Shown here one piece after another: positions 35,299 through 44,621 of a stretch of DNA of 64,000 bases. Source of the stretch: Roseibium aestuarii (GTDB lineage Bacteria; Pseudomonadota; Alphaproteobacteria; Rhizobiales; Stappiaceae); the NCBI RefSeq assembly GCF_008477545.1, contig NZ_VORA01000001.1, positions 1,860,001-1,924,000 on the forward strand. The letters run 5' to 3'. Position numbers and translations under genes: made by a program. Positions within the stretch are counted from its first letter, which is position 1. The number at the start of each line of letters is the position of its first letter. Under the pieces are notes generated by a model that did not search any database, was not told the DNA's origin, and saw only the letters and a list, made by a program, of their open reading frames with translations.

Positions 35299-36798
35299 AT
35301 GGAGCCACAGAGCGGGGCGCAGGCCCTTGCCGACACCGCAAGAGACATCGCCTCCGGCACCCATATGGTGGAGACGGTGGCCAACAACCTCGGCCTTCTG
35401 GCCGCGGCGGCCATCGTCTTTTATGTCGCTGCCGCGGTCTGCTCCGTGCGGGAAATCCTCAAGAGCCGGTCGTCGCAAGGCTCGATTGCCTGGCTGCTCT
35501 CCCTGTTTTTCATTCCCTATCTGACCGTCCCGGCCTATGTGATCTTCGGCTGGCGCGACTTTGACGACTACGCCCGCATCCGCCACAAGCTGGGGCGCGA
35601 CAACCGGGCCGAGCGGGCCCGGAAGCTCGATCTCACCGACGAAGAGGAGACCCGCACCTGGCAGGTCCTCTCCAGCGTCGCCGGACTGCCCTTCCTGGCG
35701 GGAAACCGCTGCGAGCTGCTGATCAATGGGGAGGAAACCTTTTCTTCGATCCTCGCCGGCATCGAATCCGCCCGCCACACCATCCTCGTGCAGTTCTTCA
35801 CCATTGCCGACGACGAGATTGGCAACCAGCTGGCCGACCGGCTGATCGAGCGGGCGAAAGCCGGCGTTCGGGTCTATCTGCTCTATGACGACATCGGCTC
35901 CTCCAGCCTGACCCGCTCCTACCGCAAGCGCCTGCGCGCGGCCGGTGTCCAGGTCAGCGCCTTCAATGCCCGACACAAGTATCTGCGCATCCTTGGCCCC
36001 ATGCGGCTTAATTACCGCAATCACCGCAAGGTCGTGGTCACCGACTTCGAGCACGCCTGGGTCGGCGGCCATAATGTCTCGAACGACTATCTCGGCCGCA
36101 ACGACCGTTTCGGTGCCTGGCGCGACACCCATGTCTGCGTTTCGGGCCCCGCAGCGCTGGCCTGCGCCCTGTCCTTCGCCGAAGACTGGAAGTGGGCCCA
36201 TGGCGGCGACATCTCGCTGGCGCTCCTCACCAGCATCGAGAAGCCCGGCGACGAGCCGGTGCTCGTCATGCCCACCGGCCCCGCCGACGAGCTGGAGGAA
36301 TGCGCCATCGCCTTCGTCGAGGCGGCCGCCCGCGCCCGCAAGCGCCTGTGGATCTCCACCCCCTATTTCGTGCCCTCCCTCGACATCCAGACCGCGCTCT
36401 ATGCGGCCGCGCTGAGGGGTGTCGACGTGCGCATCCTCATGCCCGAAAAGGCCGATCACAAGATCGTCTGGCTGGCCAGCCACTCCCACGGCGACGACAT
36501 GCTGGCCCGAGGCGTGCGGGTCTTCCGTTATCAGGCCGGCTTCCTGCACCAGAAGGTGGTGCTGGTCGATGACGACCTCGCCTCCATCGGAACGGTGAAT
36601 TTCGACAACCGATCCTTCTCGATCAATTTCGAGATCACCCTCTGGTTCACCCACGCACGGATGATCGAGAAGGTGGCGCGCATGCTCGAAAACGACTTCG
36701 CCCATTCCCGCGCCGTGCCGCCCTCCGCGCTCAAGAGCCGGTCCTTCGCTTTTCGAGTGGTCGCCACGGGGGCAAAACTGCTAAGTCCGGTGCTGTAA
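35299..36798 (+). CDS. cls: Cardiolipin synthase (phospholipase D family)
   Basis: Membrane enzyme that condenses phosphatidylglycerol to cardiolipin. The product is 499 residues from the ATG at 35299. Two N-terminal membrane helices (LGLLAAAAIVFYVAAAVCSV and WLLSLFFIPYLTVPAYVIFG) are followed by two PLD domains with intact HKD motifs: HRKVVVTD at residue ~242 and HQKVVLVD at ~417, each followed by the expected GGHN / GTVNFDNRS loop. The N-terminus is about 25 residues longer than in E. coli ClsA. It follows cysK after 30 bases. Confidence 0.92.
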   Translation: MEPQSGAQALADTARDIASGTHMVETVANNLGLLAAAAIVFYVAAAVCSVREILKSRSSQGSIAWLLSLFFIPYLTVPAYVIFGWRDFDDYARIRHKLGRDNRAERARKLDLTDEEETRTWQVLSSVAGLPFLAGNRCELLINGEETFSSILAGIESARHTILVQFFTIADDEIGNQLADRLIERAKAGVRVYLLYDDIGSSSLTRSYRKRLRAAGVQVSAFNARHKYLRILGPMRLNYRNHRKVVVTDFEHAWVGGHNVSNDYLGRNDRFGAWRDTHVCVSGPAALACALSFAEDWKWAHGGDISLALLTSIEKPGDEPVLVMPTGPADELEECAIAFVEAAARARKRLWISTPYFVPSLDIQTALYAAALRGVDVRILMPEKADHKIVWLASHSHGDDMLARGVRVFRYQAGFLHQKVVLVDDDLASIGTVNFDNRSFSINFEITLWFTHARMIEKVARMLENDFAHSRAVPPSALKSRSFAFRVVATGAKLLSPVL

Positions 36799-36843
36799 CC
36801 CTTTCGGCGCGTCCGATTCCGCGCGCCAGTAGCGAGACGCCCC

Positions 36844-37491
36844 ATGACCTTCCTGCCCGACCTCTCGGTCATCGCAGCCTTCACCCTGGCAGCCTTCATC
36901 CTGACGATCACCCCCGGACCGGACATGACCCTCTTCATGGGCAAGACCCTGACCCAAGGCCGTCGTGCGGGGATCGCGGCCGTGCTCGGGGCGGCCTGCG
37001 GCATCGTGGTGCACTCGCTCTTTGCCGCGCTTGGCATCTCCGCCCTGCTTGCGACCTCCGCAACCGCCTTCTCCGTGCTGAAATATGCGGGCGCCGCCTA
37101 TCTGATCTATCTGGCCGTGCAGGCCGTGCGCCATGGCTCGGCCCTGACCCTCGAAGAGGTGACCACGAAGAAGGAGAGCTTCGCCCGCGTCTGGTCCCAG
37201 GGCCTGCTGATCAACCTGCTGAACCCGAAGATCATCCTCTTCTTCGTGACCTTCCTGCCCCAGTTCGTCACCGTCGGCGATCCCCATGCGGCCGGCAAGC
37301 TGCTGTTCCTCGGCTTCTATTTCATCGCCCTCGGCGTGCCCTGCTGCATCGTGATGGTCTATTTCTCCAGCCAGTTCGCAGGCTTCCTGCGCAGCTCGCC
37401 GAAGGCCATGCGCGCCTTCGACTGGGCCTTCGCCGGGGTCATGGGCGCCTTCGCCCTGCGGCTTCTGGCGGCCCGCGCCAACGCCAGCTGA
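36844..37491 (+). CDS. LysE/RhtB-family amino-acid exporter
   Basis: Inner-membrane exporter of 215 residues with six predicted helices. The N-terminal signature LTITPGPDMTLFMGKTLTQG, with the conserved P-G-P, and the central GLLINLLNPKIILFFVTFLP are diagnostic of LysE/RhtB. The substrate (threonine, homoserine, leucine or another compound) cannot be predicted. It lies 45 bases after cls, possibly in the same transcript. Confidence 0.93.
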   Translation: MTFLPDLSVIAAFTLAAFILTITPGPDMTLFMGKTLTQGRRAGIAAVLGAACGIVVHSLFAALGISALLATSATAFSVLKYAGAAYLIYLAVQAVRHGSALTLEEVTTKKESFARVWSQGLLINLLNPKIILFFVTFLPQFVTVGDPHAAGKLLFLGFYFIALGVPCCIVMVYFSSQFAGFLRSSPKAMRAFDWAFAGVMGAFALRLLAARANAS

Positions 37492-37672
37492 GCCCTGCTG
37501 CGTCACCCCGCCTGACACCGGCCAGGACGGCGGTGTGAAACCGGAGCGGGCGATCTGATCGGCTCCGGACTCACCTTGACCAGCGGCGGACCACCGTTAC
37601 TCTCGCTTGCAACACGGGCCGCGCCACATGCGCGCCCCGCAAGCTCATGGCGGGGGAGGCCGCAGAACACCC

Positions 37673-38383
37673 ATGACCACACCATTGTTCCGCGAGGATG
37701 CCTATCTGCGCCACTGCGAGGCGCGCGTCCTTGAAGTGAGCGAGCGCGGCATCCTGCTCGACCGGACCGTCTTCTATGCCACCGGTGGCGGTCAGCCCGG
37801 GGACCGGGGCGCGCTGCTGCTTGCCGACGGCACCCGCGTGCCCATTGCCAACACGGTCTATGACGCCGACCGGACGGGCATCCTGCATGTGCCGGCCGAA
37901 AACGCGCCGCTGCCCGAACCGGGAACCCAGGTCACCGCCGAGCTGGACTGGAACCGGCGCCACGCCCTGATGCGCGTGCACACCGCACTCCATCTCCTCT
38001 CCGTCGTCCTGCCCTTCCCCGTCACCGGCGGCCAGATCGGCGACGGCGAAGGCCGGCTCGATTTCGACATGGGAGACCAGCCTATCGACCGGGACGAGAT
38101 CACCCGCCAGCTCAACGCCCTTGCCGCCGGGAGCCATGCGGTCACCAGCGAGTGGATCACCGACGCGGAGCTGGACGCCAATCCGGGCCTTGTGAAGACC
38201 ATGTCCGTGCAGCCGCCGCGCGGGTCGGGCCGCATCCGCCTCGTGCGCATCGGCCGCGACGTGGATCTCCAACCCTGCGGCGGCACCCATGTGGCCGACA
38301 CGGGCGAGATCGGTCCCCTGGAGCTCGGCAAGATCGAGAACAAGGGCAAGCAGAACCGGCGCGTCCGGATCCGCCTCGCCTGA
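37673..38383 (+). CDS. AlaX-type alanyl-tRNA editing protein
   Basis: Free-standing homologue of the AlaRS editing domain that hydrolyses Ser-tRNA(Ala) or Gly-tRNA(Ala). The product is 236 residues from the ATG at 37673. Zinc ligands are in place: HTALH (His103, His107) and CGGTH (Cys202, His206). The glycine-rich ATGGGQPGDRG near residue 37 is part of the second, N-terminal beta-barrel of AlaX-M proteins, and ENKGKQNRRVRIRLA is the usual ending. Transcribed with sseA 81 bases later. Confidence 0.92.
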   Translation: MTTPLFREDAYLRHCEARVLEVSERGILLDRTVFYATGGGQPGDRGALLLADGTRVPIANTVYDADRTGILHVPAENAPLPEPGTQVTAELDWNRRHALMRVHTALHLLSVVLPFPVTGGQIGDGEGRLDFDMGDQPIDRDEITRQLNALAAGSHAVTSEWITDAELDANPGLVKTMSVQPPRGSGRIRLVRIGRDVDLQPCGGTHVADTGEIGPLELGKIENKGKQNRRVRIRLA

Positions 38384-38464
38384 GCCCGGCAGCGCCCCCA
38401 TAACCGGCAGCCCGCACCCGCCGCCTGCCTGCTTCATTCCGCTTTTTCGTCAGAAGGATTCAAC

Positions 38465-39307
38465 ATGTCCTACTTCCCTCTCGTTTCCACCCAGTGGCTG
38501 GCCGAGCACCTGGATGCGCCCGATGTGGTCGTCGTCAATGCCTGGATGCCGCCGGTCACCAGCCCGGACATGAAGCCGGTCTATGGCGGGGAGCATCTGC
38601 CCGGCGCGGTCTTCTTTGACGTGAACGCCATCTGCGACAAGTCCAACCCGCTGCCGCACATGCTGCCGGCGCCCCATGTCTTTTCCTCTGCCATGCGCAA
38701 GCTCGGCATCGGCGACGGCCAGACCATCGTCGTCTATGACGATTTCGGCTTCTATTCCGCCCCGCGCGTGTGGTGGACCTTCCGCGCCTTCGGTGTGGAG
38801 CGGGTCTATGTGCTGGATGGCGGCCTGCCGAAATGGAAGGCGGAAGGCCACCGGTTGAGCGACGAGACCCCGCGCCGCAGCGAGAGCCACTTCACCGCAC
38901 GGCTCGACAATTCCGCCGTGGCGGATCTCGACGACATCCGCCGCGCCCTGTCCGATGGCTCCCGTCAGGTGGTCGATGCCCGCTCCGCCGAGCGGTTTTC
39001 GGGCGCGGCCAGCGAACCCCGCGCAGGCCTGCGCAGCGGCCACATGCCCGGCGCGCTCAACCTGCCCTTCCCGCGCCTGATCGCCGAGGACGGGACCTTC
39101 CGAACGGGCGACGACCTGAAGGCGGCCTATGTGGCGGCGGGTGTCGATCTCGACAAGCCCATCACCACCACCTGCGGCTCCGGCGTCACCGCCGCCATCC
39201 TGACCCTGGGCCTCACCGCCCTCGGTGTGCGGGATCTGGCGCTTTATGACGGCTCCTGGAGCGAATGGGGCGGCCGCGACGATACGGAGGTTGCCACTGG
39301 AGCCTGA
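38465..39307 (+). CDS. sseA: 3-mercaptopyruvate sulfurtransferase
   Basis: Two-domain rhodanese-fold enzyme of 280 residues that transfers sulfur from 3-mercaptopyruvate to a thiol or cyanide acceptor. The inactive N-terminal domain contains LPGAVFFDVNAICD; the C-terminal domain has the catalytic loop TTCGSGVTA with Cys237. The CGSGVTA loop is that of mercaptopyruvate sulfurtransferase, not thiosulfate sulfurtransferase (CRxG[KR]). The ATG at 38465 has GAAGGA before it. Confidence 0.93.
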   Translation: MSYFPLVSTQWLAEHLDAPDVVVVNAWMPPVTSPDMKPVYGGEHLPGAVFFDVNAICDKSNPLPHMLPAPHVFSSAMRKLGIGDGQTIVVYDDFGFYSAPRVWWTFRAFGVERVYVLDGGLPKWKAEGHRLSDETPRRSESHFTARLDNSAVADLDDIRRALSDGSRQVVDARSAERFSGAASEPRAGLRSGHMPGALNLPFPRLIAEDGTFRTGDDLKAAYVAAGVDLDKPITTTCGSGVTAAILTLGLTALGVRDLALYDGSWSEWGGRDDTEVATGA

Positions 39308-39462
39308 GACGGGCGCCTTAGACGGACACCTGACACTGGCAGAGACGCGCGAGGGGCGGGGCAAAGAAAAATAATTCTTGCCCCCTTGTGAACCCGTCAC
39401 CTGGCTCCGACGTTTCCCCCCCGACAGCGTTAACAACGCCATAAGGAAAAGGGAAACGCCCC

Positions 39463-41046
39463 ATGCAACGACCCACGCCCCGCCGCACCGGCCTGCGACA
39501 TCTGCTTTCGGCGCTTGCCGCCACCACCCTGCTGACGGCAAGCCCCCTCGCCTTTGCCCAGGACAATGCTGCCGCGCCCGCGCCGGAACAGACCGTCGAT
39601 TGCGCCGCGAACCCGCAGGCCGAAGGCTGCGAGGCCCCGCGCAAGCGCCCCGGCAAGGACGGTGAGCGCCGCGAACGTGGAGAGCGCCCGCGGGATGCTC
39701 GCCAGGCCCCGGCAGACGCCCCCGCAGCAGCTCCCACTGAAGCTCCGGCCGAGGCGACCGCAGAGCCCGCCCCCGTAAACGCACCCGCAGAAACCCCGGC
39801 CGAACCGGCACCGGCAGTAACCGAGCCTGCCCCAGTTCCGGCCCCTGCTCCGGCCGAGGCCAGCGCCCCCGAGCCCAAGCCCGAGGCCGAAGCAGCCGCA
39901 TCTGCCGATGTGACCCCGGAGGAAAAGCCGGCCGGGCAGGAAACCCAGGCGAGCGACGCCCCGCCCGCCCCCAAGCCGCCCGTGGCCGCAACTACCGAGG
40001 CATCCCCCGCCGAGCCCCGCACCCTGCAGTCCGCGCCGGCTGCCGCCTCTGCCCCGGCACCGGATTCCGAGCCGCGCCGCAAGGAGCGCCGCGCGGAAGA
40101 CACCCGGGAGGGCGACCGCCGTCACCGGGATGGGGACCACCGCGACCGAAACCACCGGGATGGCGACCGCAAGAAGCCGATCCTGCGTTCGGACGGCAAC
40201 ACCCTGCAGTTCTCCATTCCCCTGCCCAACATGGATGCCCGCGTGGTCATCGGCACCGGGGCCAATGCCCGGGTCGAGCATGACGATGTGCGCCGTCTGG
40301 AAACCCCGGAAAGCCGTGTGACCGCAGAGACCCTGCCGAACGGCAACAAGCGCATCGTCATTGATCGTCCCAACGGCTCGCGGGTGATCACCGTGGAGGA
40401 TCCGGATGGCAACATCATCCGTCGCGTCCGCGAACGGCCGGACGGCAGCAAGGTCGTCCTCATCGACAACCGGGAGGAGTATCGCCGCGAGCGCCGTCGC
40501 GAACGGGTGGACCTGCCGCCCCTGCGCCTCGAGGTGCCCCGCGAGCGCTATATCGTGGAAGGCCGCCGCGCCAACCGGGACACCTATGCCCGCACCTTTG
40601 AGGCCGCTCCCGTGGAGCAGGTCGAACGGGCCTACAGCCTGGAGGAAATCCGCGAGAACGAGCGCCTGCGCGCCAAGCTGCGCCGGGTCGATCTGGCAGT
40701 GAATTTCGCCACCGGCTCTGCGGCGATCCCCGCCGACCAGTTCGACACCCTCTCCTATCTGGGGGAATCCATTGCCGAGCGTCTGCGCCAGAACCCGGAT
40801 GACGTGTTCCTGATCGAGGGCCACACGGATGCGGTGGGCAACGACATTTCCAACCTGCGCCTGTCCGATGCCCGTGCGGAATCCGTTGCTCTCGCCCTGA
40901 CCGACTATTTCGACATTCCGCCGGAAAACCTCGTGGTCCAGGGCTATGGCGAGCAGTATCTGAAGGTCCGGACCCAGGCCGCCAACGCGGAAAACCGCCG
41001 CGTTGCAGTCCGCCGCATCACCCCGCTGCTGCGCGGCGAGGAATAG
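39463..41046 (+). CDS. OmpA-like peptidoglycan-binding protein with long disordered region
   Basis: Exported protein of 527 residues. A signal peptide (MQRPTPRRTGLRHLLSALAA, cleavage near AFAQ) is followed by a long Pro/Ala/Glu-rich region (~70-205) and then a charged patch of HRDGD/HRDRN-type repeats (~222-240). Weakly repetitive strands follow (ANARVEHDDV, NGSRVITVEDPDGNIIRRV, RPDGSKVVLIDNREEYRRE). The C-terminal ~115 residues are an OmpA domain: VNFATGSAAIPADQFDTL, then EGHTDAVGNDISNLRLSDAR, with the peptidoglycan-contacting Asp and Arg, and NRRVAVRRI near the end. There is no beta-barrel domain. It probably ties the outer membrane or periplasm to peptidoglycan. A bidirectional terminator follows. 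Confidence 0.88.
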   Translation: MQRPTPRRTGLRHLLSALAATTLLTASPLAFAQDNAAAPAPEQTVDCAANPQAEGCEAPRKRPGKDGERRERGERPRDARQAPADAPAAAPTEAPAEATAEPAPVNAPAETPAEPAPAVTEPAPVPAPAPAEASAPEPKPEAEAAASADVTPEEKPAGQETQASDAPPAPKPPVAATTEASPAEPRTLQSAPAAASAPAPDSEPRRKERRAEDTREGDRRHRDGDHRDRNHRDGDRKKPILRSDGNTLQFSIPLPNMDARVVIGTGANARVEHDDVRRLETPESRVTAETLPNGNKRIVIDRPNGSRVITVEDPDGNIIRRVRERPDGSKVVLIDNREEYRRERRRERVDLPPLRLEVPRERYIVEGRRANRDTYARTFEAAPVEQVERAYSLEEIRENERLRAKLRRVDLAVNFATGSAAIPADQFDTLSYLGESIAERLRQNPDDVFLIEGHTDAVGNDISNLRLSDARAESVALALTDYFDIPPENLVVQGYGEQYLKVRTQAANAENRRVAVRRITPLLRGEE

Positions 41047-41070
41047 GCCCGACCGAGATCTCAGAAGCAA

Positions 41071-41099
41071 AAAAAGGCCGGCGATTTCGCCGGCCTTTT
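41071..41099. terminator. Bidirectional terminator between ompA-like gene and aapP
   Basis: Perfect stem GGCCGGCGA (41076-41084) / TCGCCGGCC (41087-41095), extended by AAAA/TTTT to 13 bp with a 2-nt loop, so both strands end in a T-run. It serves the OmpA-like gene (plus) and aapP (minus). Confidence 0.9.
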
Positions 41100-41128
41100 C
41101 GTTTGTCTTGCGCTCGCGCGCGACCCGA

Positions 41129-41923
41129 TCAGTGATGCAGGATCTGGCTCAGGAAGAGCTGGGTCCGCTCGTGCTGCGGGTTGAGGAAGAAGGCCTCCGG
41201 CTCGTTCTGTTCGACGATCTGTCCGGCATCCATGAAGATCACCCGGTTCGCCACCTTGCGTGCAAAGCCCATTTCGTGGGTCACGCAGAGCATGGTCATG
41301 CCTTCTTCGGCCAGGCTCACCATCACGTCGAGCACTTCCTTGATCATTTCCGGATCAAGCGCCGAGGTCGGCTCATCGAAGAGCATGATCTTCGGGTTCA
41401 TGCAGAGCGAGCGGGCAATGGCCACGCGCTGCTGCTGACCACCGGAGAGCTGGCCCGGGTACTTGTTGGCCTGCTCCGGGATCTTCACGCGCTCCAGATA
41501 GTGCATGGCGATCTCTTCGGCCTGGCGCTTCGGCATCTTGCGCACCCAGATCGGCGCAAGGGTGCAGTTTTCCAGGATCGTCAGATGCGGGAAGAGGTTG
41601 AAGTGCTGGAAGCACATGCCGACTTCCCGGCGGATCTCGTCGATCTTCTTCAGGTCACCCGTCAGCTCGTTGCCATCAACGATGATCTGGCCGGCCTGAT
41701 GCTCTTCCAGACGGTTGATGCAGCGGATCATGGTGGACTTACCGGACCCGGACGGGCCGCAGATGACGATGCGCTCGCCCTTCATGACCTTGAGGTTGAT
41801 GTCGCGCAGCACGTGGAAATCCCCGTACCACTTGTTCATGTTGATGAGTTCGACAGCGACTTCGGTTTCAGAAACCATCATCCGCGAGCGATCGAGATTC
41901 AGCTCCACAGCGGTGTCAGACAT
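41129..41923 (-). CDS. aapP: General L-amino-acid ABC transporter, ATP-binding protein
   Basis: ATPase of the broad-specificity AapJQMP importer known from Rhizobium leguminosarum. The product is 264 residues from the ATG at 41923. Walker A is [10 protein letters not shown], signature [15 protein letters not shown], Walker [15 protein letters not shown] and H-loop CVTHEMGFA. The [20 protein letters not shown] stretch is typical of polar amino-acid ATPases. Last gene of the operon, 72 bases after aapM. Confidence 0.95.
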   Translation of the reverse strand: MSDTAVELNLDRSRMMVSETEVAVELINMNKWYGDFHVLRDINLKVMKGERIVICGPSGSGKSTMIRCINRLEEHQAGQIIVDGNELTGDLKKIDEIRREVGMCFQHFNLFPHLTILENCTLAPIWVRKMPKRQAEEIAMHYLERVKIPEQANKYPGQLSGGQQQRVAIARSLCMNPKIMLFDEPTSALDPEMIKEVLDVMVSLAEEGMTMLCVTHEMGFARKVANRVIFMDAGQIVEQNEPEAFFLNPQHERTQLFLSQILHH

Positions 41924-41995
41924 GGGTTTCACTCCAGACTTGAGAAGAATGGCGGCGGAAGCGGCTCACCGCTCCCGCCTGGGCCCTTGGGCCCG

Positions 41996-43147
41996 TTAGC
42001 GTTTGTGGCCGGTGTGCAGCTGCTTCTCGACGAAGATCGAGTAGCGCGACATGCCGAAGCAGAAGACGAAGAACACGAAGGCAGCGAACAGATAGCCCGT
42101 GTGCGCCTGCGTCGGCGTGGCCCAGCTCGGATCCGCAAAGGACGACTGGATCATGCCGAGCAGGTCAAACATGCCCACGATCAGCACCAGCGTCGTGTCC
42201 TTGAACAGGCCGATGAAGGTGTTCACGATGCCCGGGATCACCAGCTTCAGCGCCTGCGGCAGAATGATGAGATACATCATCGGCCAGAAGCGCAGACCCA
42301 GCGCCATCGCCCCTTCATACTGTCCCTTCGGGATCGCCTGCAGACCGCCGCGCACCACCTCCGCCATATAGGCGGACGAGAACAGGGTCACGCCGACGAG
42401 CACGCGCAGCAGCTTGTCGAAGGTTACCCCGTCCGGCAGGAACAACGGCAGCATGACCGACGACATGAAGAGCACGGTGATCAGCGGAACCCCGCGCCAG
42501 AACTCGATGAAGATCACCGAGATCAGCTTGATGATCGGCATGTTGGAGCGCCGGCCGAGGGCAAAGAGGATGCCGAGCGGCAGGGAGGCCGTGATGCCGG
42601 TGACCGCAATCACCAGCGTGACCAGCAGGCCGCCCCACTGGGCCGTCTCAACGATCGGCAGGATCACCGTGTCGCCGATGACGAGGCCCGTCAGCAGGTA
42701 ATAGGCCACGATCGGGAAGGCCACGAGCAGCAGAAGGGCGTTGATCCCCTTGTAGGGTACGGACGGCGCCAGAAGCGGCACGAGCAGCAGGGCGAAGAGC
42801 CCATAGACCGTGTTCACCCGCCACAGTTCACTGGTCGTGTAGCGGCCGTAGATGAACTGCTGCATGTAGTCGCCCACATAGGCCCAGCAGGCGCCGATGT
42901 GCTCGCCGTCCGCCCCGAGGCAGGCCGTGCGGTCGTCACCCGTCCAGACCGCCTTGACGAGTGCGAACTCGATCAGCGGCTCGATCAGCGCCCAGGCGAT
43001 CAGGGCGCCGAGGATGGTGAGAACCGTGTTGCCGATGGACGAGAACAGGTTCTGTCGCATCCAGCCGATGACACCGGTGGTCGACGACGGAGCCGGCAGA
43101 CGCGGCGCCTCGACGGTGCGGATCTGGAACATTTGAGCGTCAGACAT
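41996..43147 (-). CDS. aapM: General L-amino-acid ABC transporter permease AapM
   Basis: Inner-membrane permease of 383 residues, larger than ordinary polar amino-acid permeases because of the extended N-terminal half typical of AapM, with several extra helices. The EAA loop is in the C-terminal half: EVVRGGLQAIPKGQYEGAMA followed by LGLRFWPMMYLIILPQAL. A periplasmic loop before the third helix (WTGDDRTACLGADGEHIGAC) holds two Cys. It starts 10 bases after the aapQ stop. Confidence 0.95.
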   Translation of the reverse strand: MSDAQMFQIRTVEAPRLPAPSSTTGVIGWMRQNLFSSIGNTVLTILGALIAWALIEPLIEFALVKAVWTGDDRTACLGADGEHIGACWAYVGDYMQQFIYGRYTTSELWRVNTVYGLFALLLVPLLAPSVPYKGINALLLLVAFPIVAYYLLTGLVIGDTVILPIVETAQWGGLLVTLVIAVTGITASLPLGILFALGRRSNMPIIKLISVIFIEFWRGVPLITVLFMSSVMLPLFLPDGVTFDKLLRVLVGVTLFSSAYMAEVVRGGLQAIPKGQYEGAMALGLRFWPMMYLIILPQALKLVIPGIVNTFIGLFKDTTLVLIVGMFDLLGMIQSSFADPSWATPTQAHTGYLFAAFVFFVFCFGMSRYSIFVEKQLHTGHKR

Positions 43148-43157
43148 GTCCCTCTCC

Positions 43158-44372
43158 TTATCTTTCCACGAGCGCCATGCGCTGGTTGTACCAATTCATG
43201 AAGGCCGAGGTGAGCAGCGACAGGGACAGATAGACTGCCATCCAGATCGCGATGACTTCCAGCGCCTGACCGGTCTGGTTCAGCACCGTGCCGCCCATGG
43301 ACACCAGGTCGGGGAAGCCGATGGCCACCGCAAGCGAGGAGTTCTTGGTCAGGTTCAGGAACTGTGAGGTCAGCGGCGGAATGATCACCCGCATGGCCTG
43401 CGGGATCACGACCAGGCGCAGGGTCAGGCCCTGGCGGATGCCGAGCGCCTGGGCGGCCTCAGTCTGGCCATGGCTGACCGCCTGGATGCCGGCGCGCACG
43501 ATTTCCGCGATGAAGGCGGCCGTGTAGAGCGACAGCGCCAGCACGAGGGCGAGCAGTTCCGGGATCAGGTTGAAGCCCGTGCCCAGCTCGAAGCCGCGCT
43601 TGAGGATCGGCCCCGTCTCGTTGAAGACCGGATATTCCAGATGAACCGGAACGCCGGTGAGCAGGCAGACGACCGTCGGCAGGCCGATGATCAGGCCGAG
43701 CCCGGCCCAGAAGGACGGGAACTGCTGGCCGGTCGCGTCCTGGCGCTTGCGCGCCCAGCGGCTGAGCCCGAAGGCCGCACCGATGGCCACGATCAGCGCA
43801 TAGAACATGAACTGCGAGCCGGGCTCGAAGATCGGCGCCGGGCCGCGCAGGCCGACGATGTTCAGGTGGAACGTGTCGAACAGGGACCACTTCTCGCGTT
43901 TGCCCGGAATGGAGCGCAGCACGGCGAAGTACCAGAAGAAGATCTGCAGAAGCAGCGGAACATTGCGCAGCAGCTCCACGTAGCAATAGGCCAGCTTGGA
44001 GATGATCCAGTTGTTGGACAGGCGCGCAACGCCGATGAGGAAGCCGAGCAGCGTGGCGAAGAAGATGCCGATCACCGCCACCAGGATGGTGTTCAGCAGA
44101 CCGACAAGGATCGCGTCGCCATAGCTTGAGCTTTCGGAATAGTTGATGAGGGACTGCGACGTCCCGAAGCCCGCGGTGTTCTCGAGAAAGCCGAAACCGG
44201 AAGCAATGTTCAGACGCTGCAGGTTGTGGATCGTGTTGGACACGATGAACCAGAAGAACAGCGCCAGACCGACGACGACGACGATCTGGTAGAACAGGCC
44301 CCGGGCTTTCGGATCATTCAGGAGCGACGCACGCGCCGGCGCACCCGCCCGGTCCTGCGTATCGCTTGACAT
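43158..44372 (-). CDS. aapQ: General L-amino-acid ABC transporter permease AapQ
   Basis: Inner-membrane permease of 404 residues with the EAA region EIVRAGIQAVSHGQTEAAQA followed by LGIRQGLTLRLVVIPQAMRV. The N-terminus (DRAGAPARASLLNDPKARGL) is cytoplasmic and precedes a first helix FYQIVVVVGLALFFWFIVSN. AapQ and AapM form the heterodimeric pore. The gap from aapJ is 249 bases and contains a strong hairpin. Confidence 0.95.
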   Translation of the reverse strand: MSSDTQDRAGAPARASLLNDPKARGLFYQIVVVVGLALFFWFIVSNTIHNLQRLNIASGFGFLENTAGFGTSQSLINYSESSSYGDAILVGLLNTILVAVIGIFFATLLGFLIGVARLSNNWIISKLAYCYVELLRNVPLLLQIFFWYFAVLRSIPGKREKWSLFDTFHLNIVGLRGPAPIFEPGSQFMFYALIVAIGAAFGLSRWARKRQDATGQQFPSFWAGLGLIIGLPTVVCLLTGVPVHLEYPVFNETGPILKRGFELGTGFNLIPELLALVLALSLYTAAFIAEIVRAGIQAVSHGQTEAAQALGIRQGLTLRLVVIPQAMRVIIPPLTSQFLNLTKNSSLAVAIGFPDLVSMGGTVLNQTGQALEVIAIWMAVYLSLSLLTSAFMNWYNQRMALVER

Positions 44373-44589
44373 GTACCCAATACCCCAAGTTGACCGCTCT
44401 CCCCTTCAACCCCTTGATGGATGAGCGGCGGGAAAACCCTGCCCCGCCCCGGCCCATATGCTCGGACCTGGTGACAGTGACGCGGGAGACTTTGTTTGGC
44501 AGTTCATCCGGCGCGGCCTGTCCGCTTATGACGCAGACTTGAGGCGGCCGGGACCGGTCGACCGTCTGGAGACGGTCCACCGAAGGTGA

Positions 44590-44613
44590 GCCGGGGCCCG
44601 CAAGGGCCCCGGC
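44590..44613 (-). promoter_or_regulatory. Intercistronic hairpin between aapJ and aapQ
   Basis: Perfect 10-bp stem GCCGGGGCCC / GGGCCCCGGC with a GCAA tetraloop, starting 9 bases after the aapJ stop on the minus strand. No T-tract follows, so it is more likely a 3'-end stabiliser or processing stop that keeps the binding-protein message in excess over the permease message. Confidence 0.65.
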
Positions 44614-44621
44614 AGAACCGA

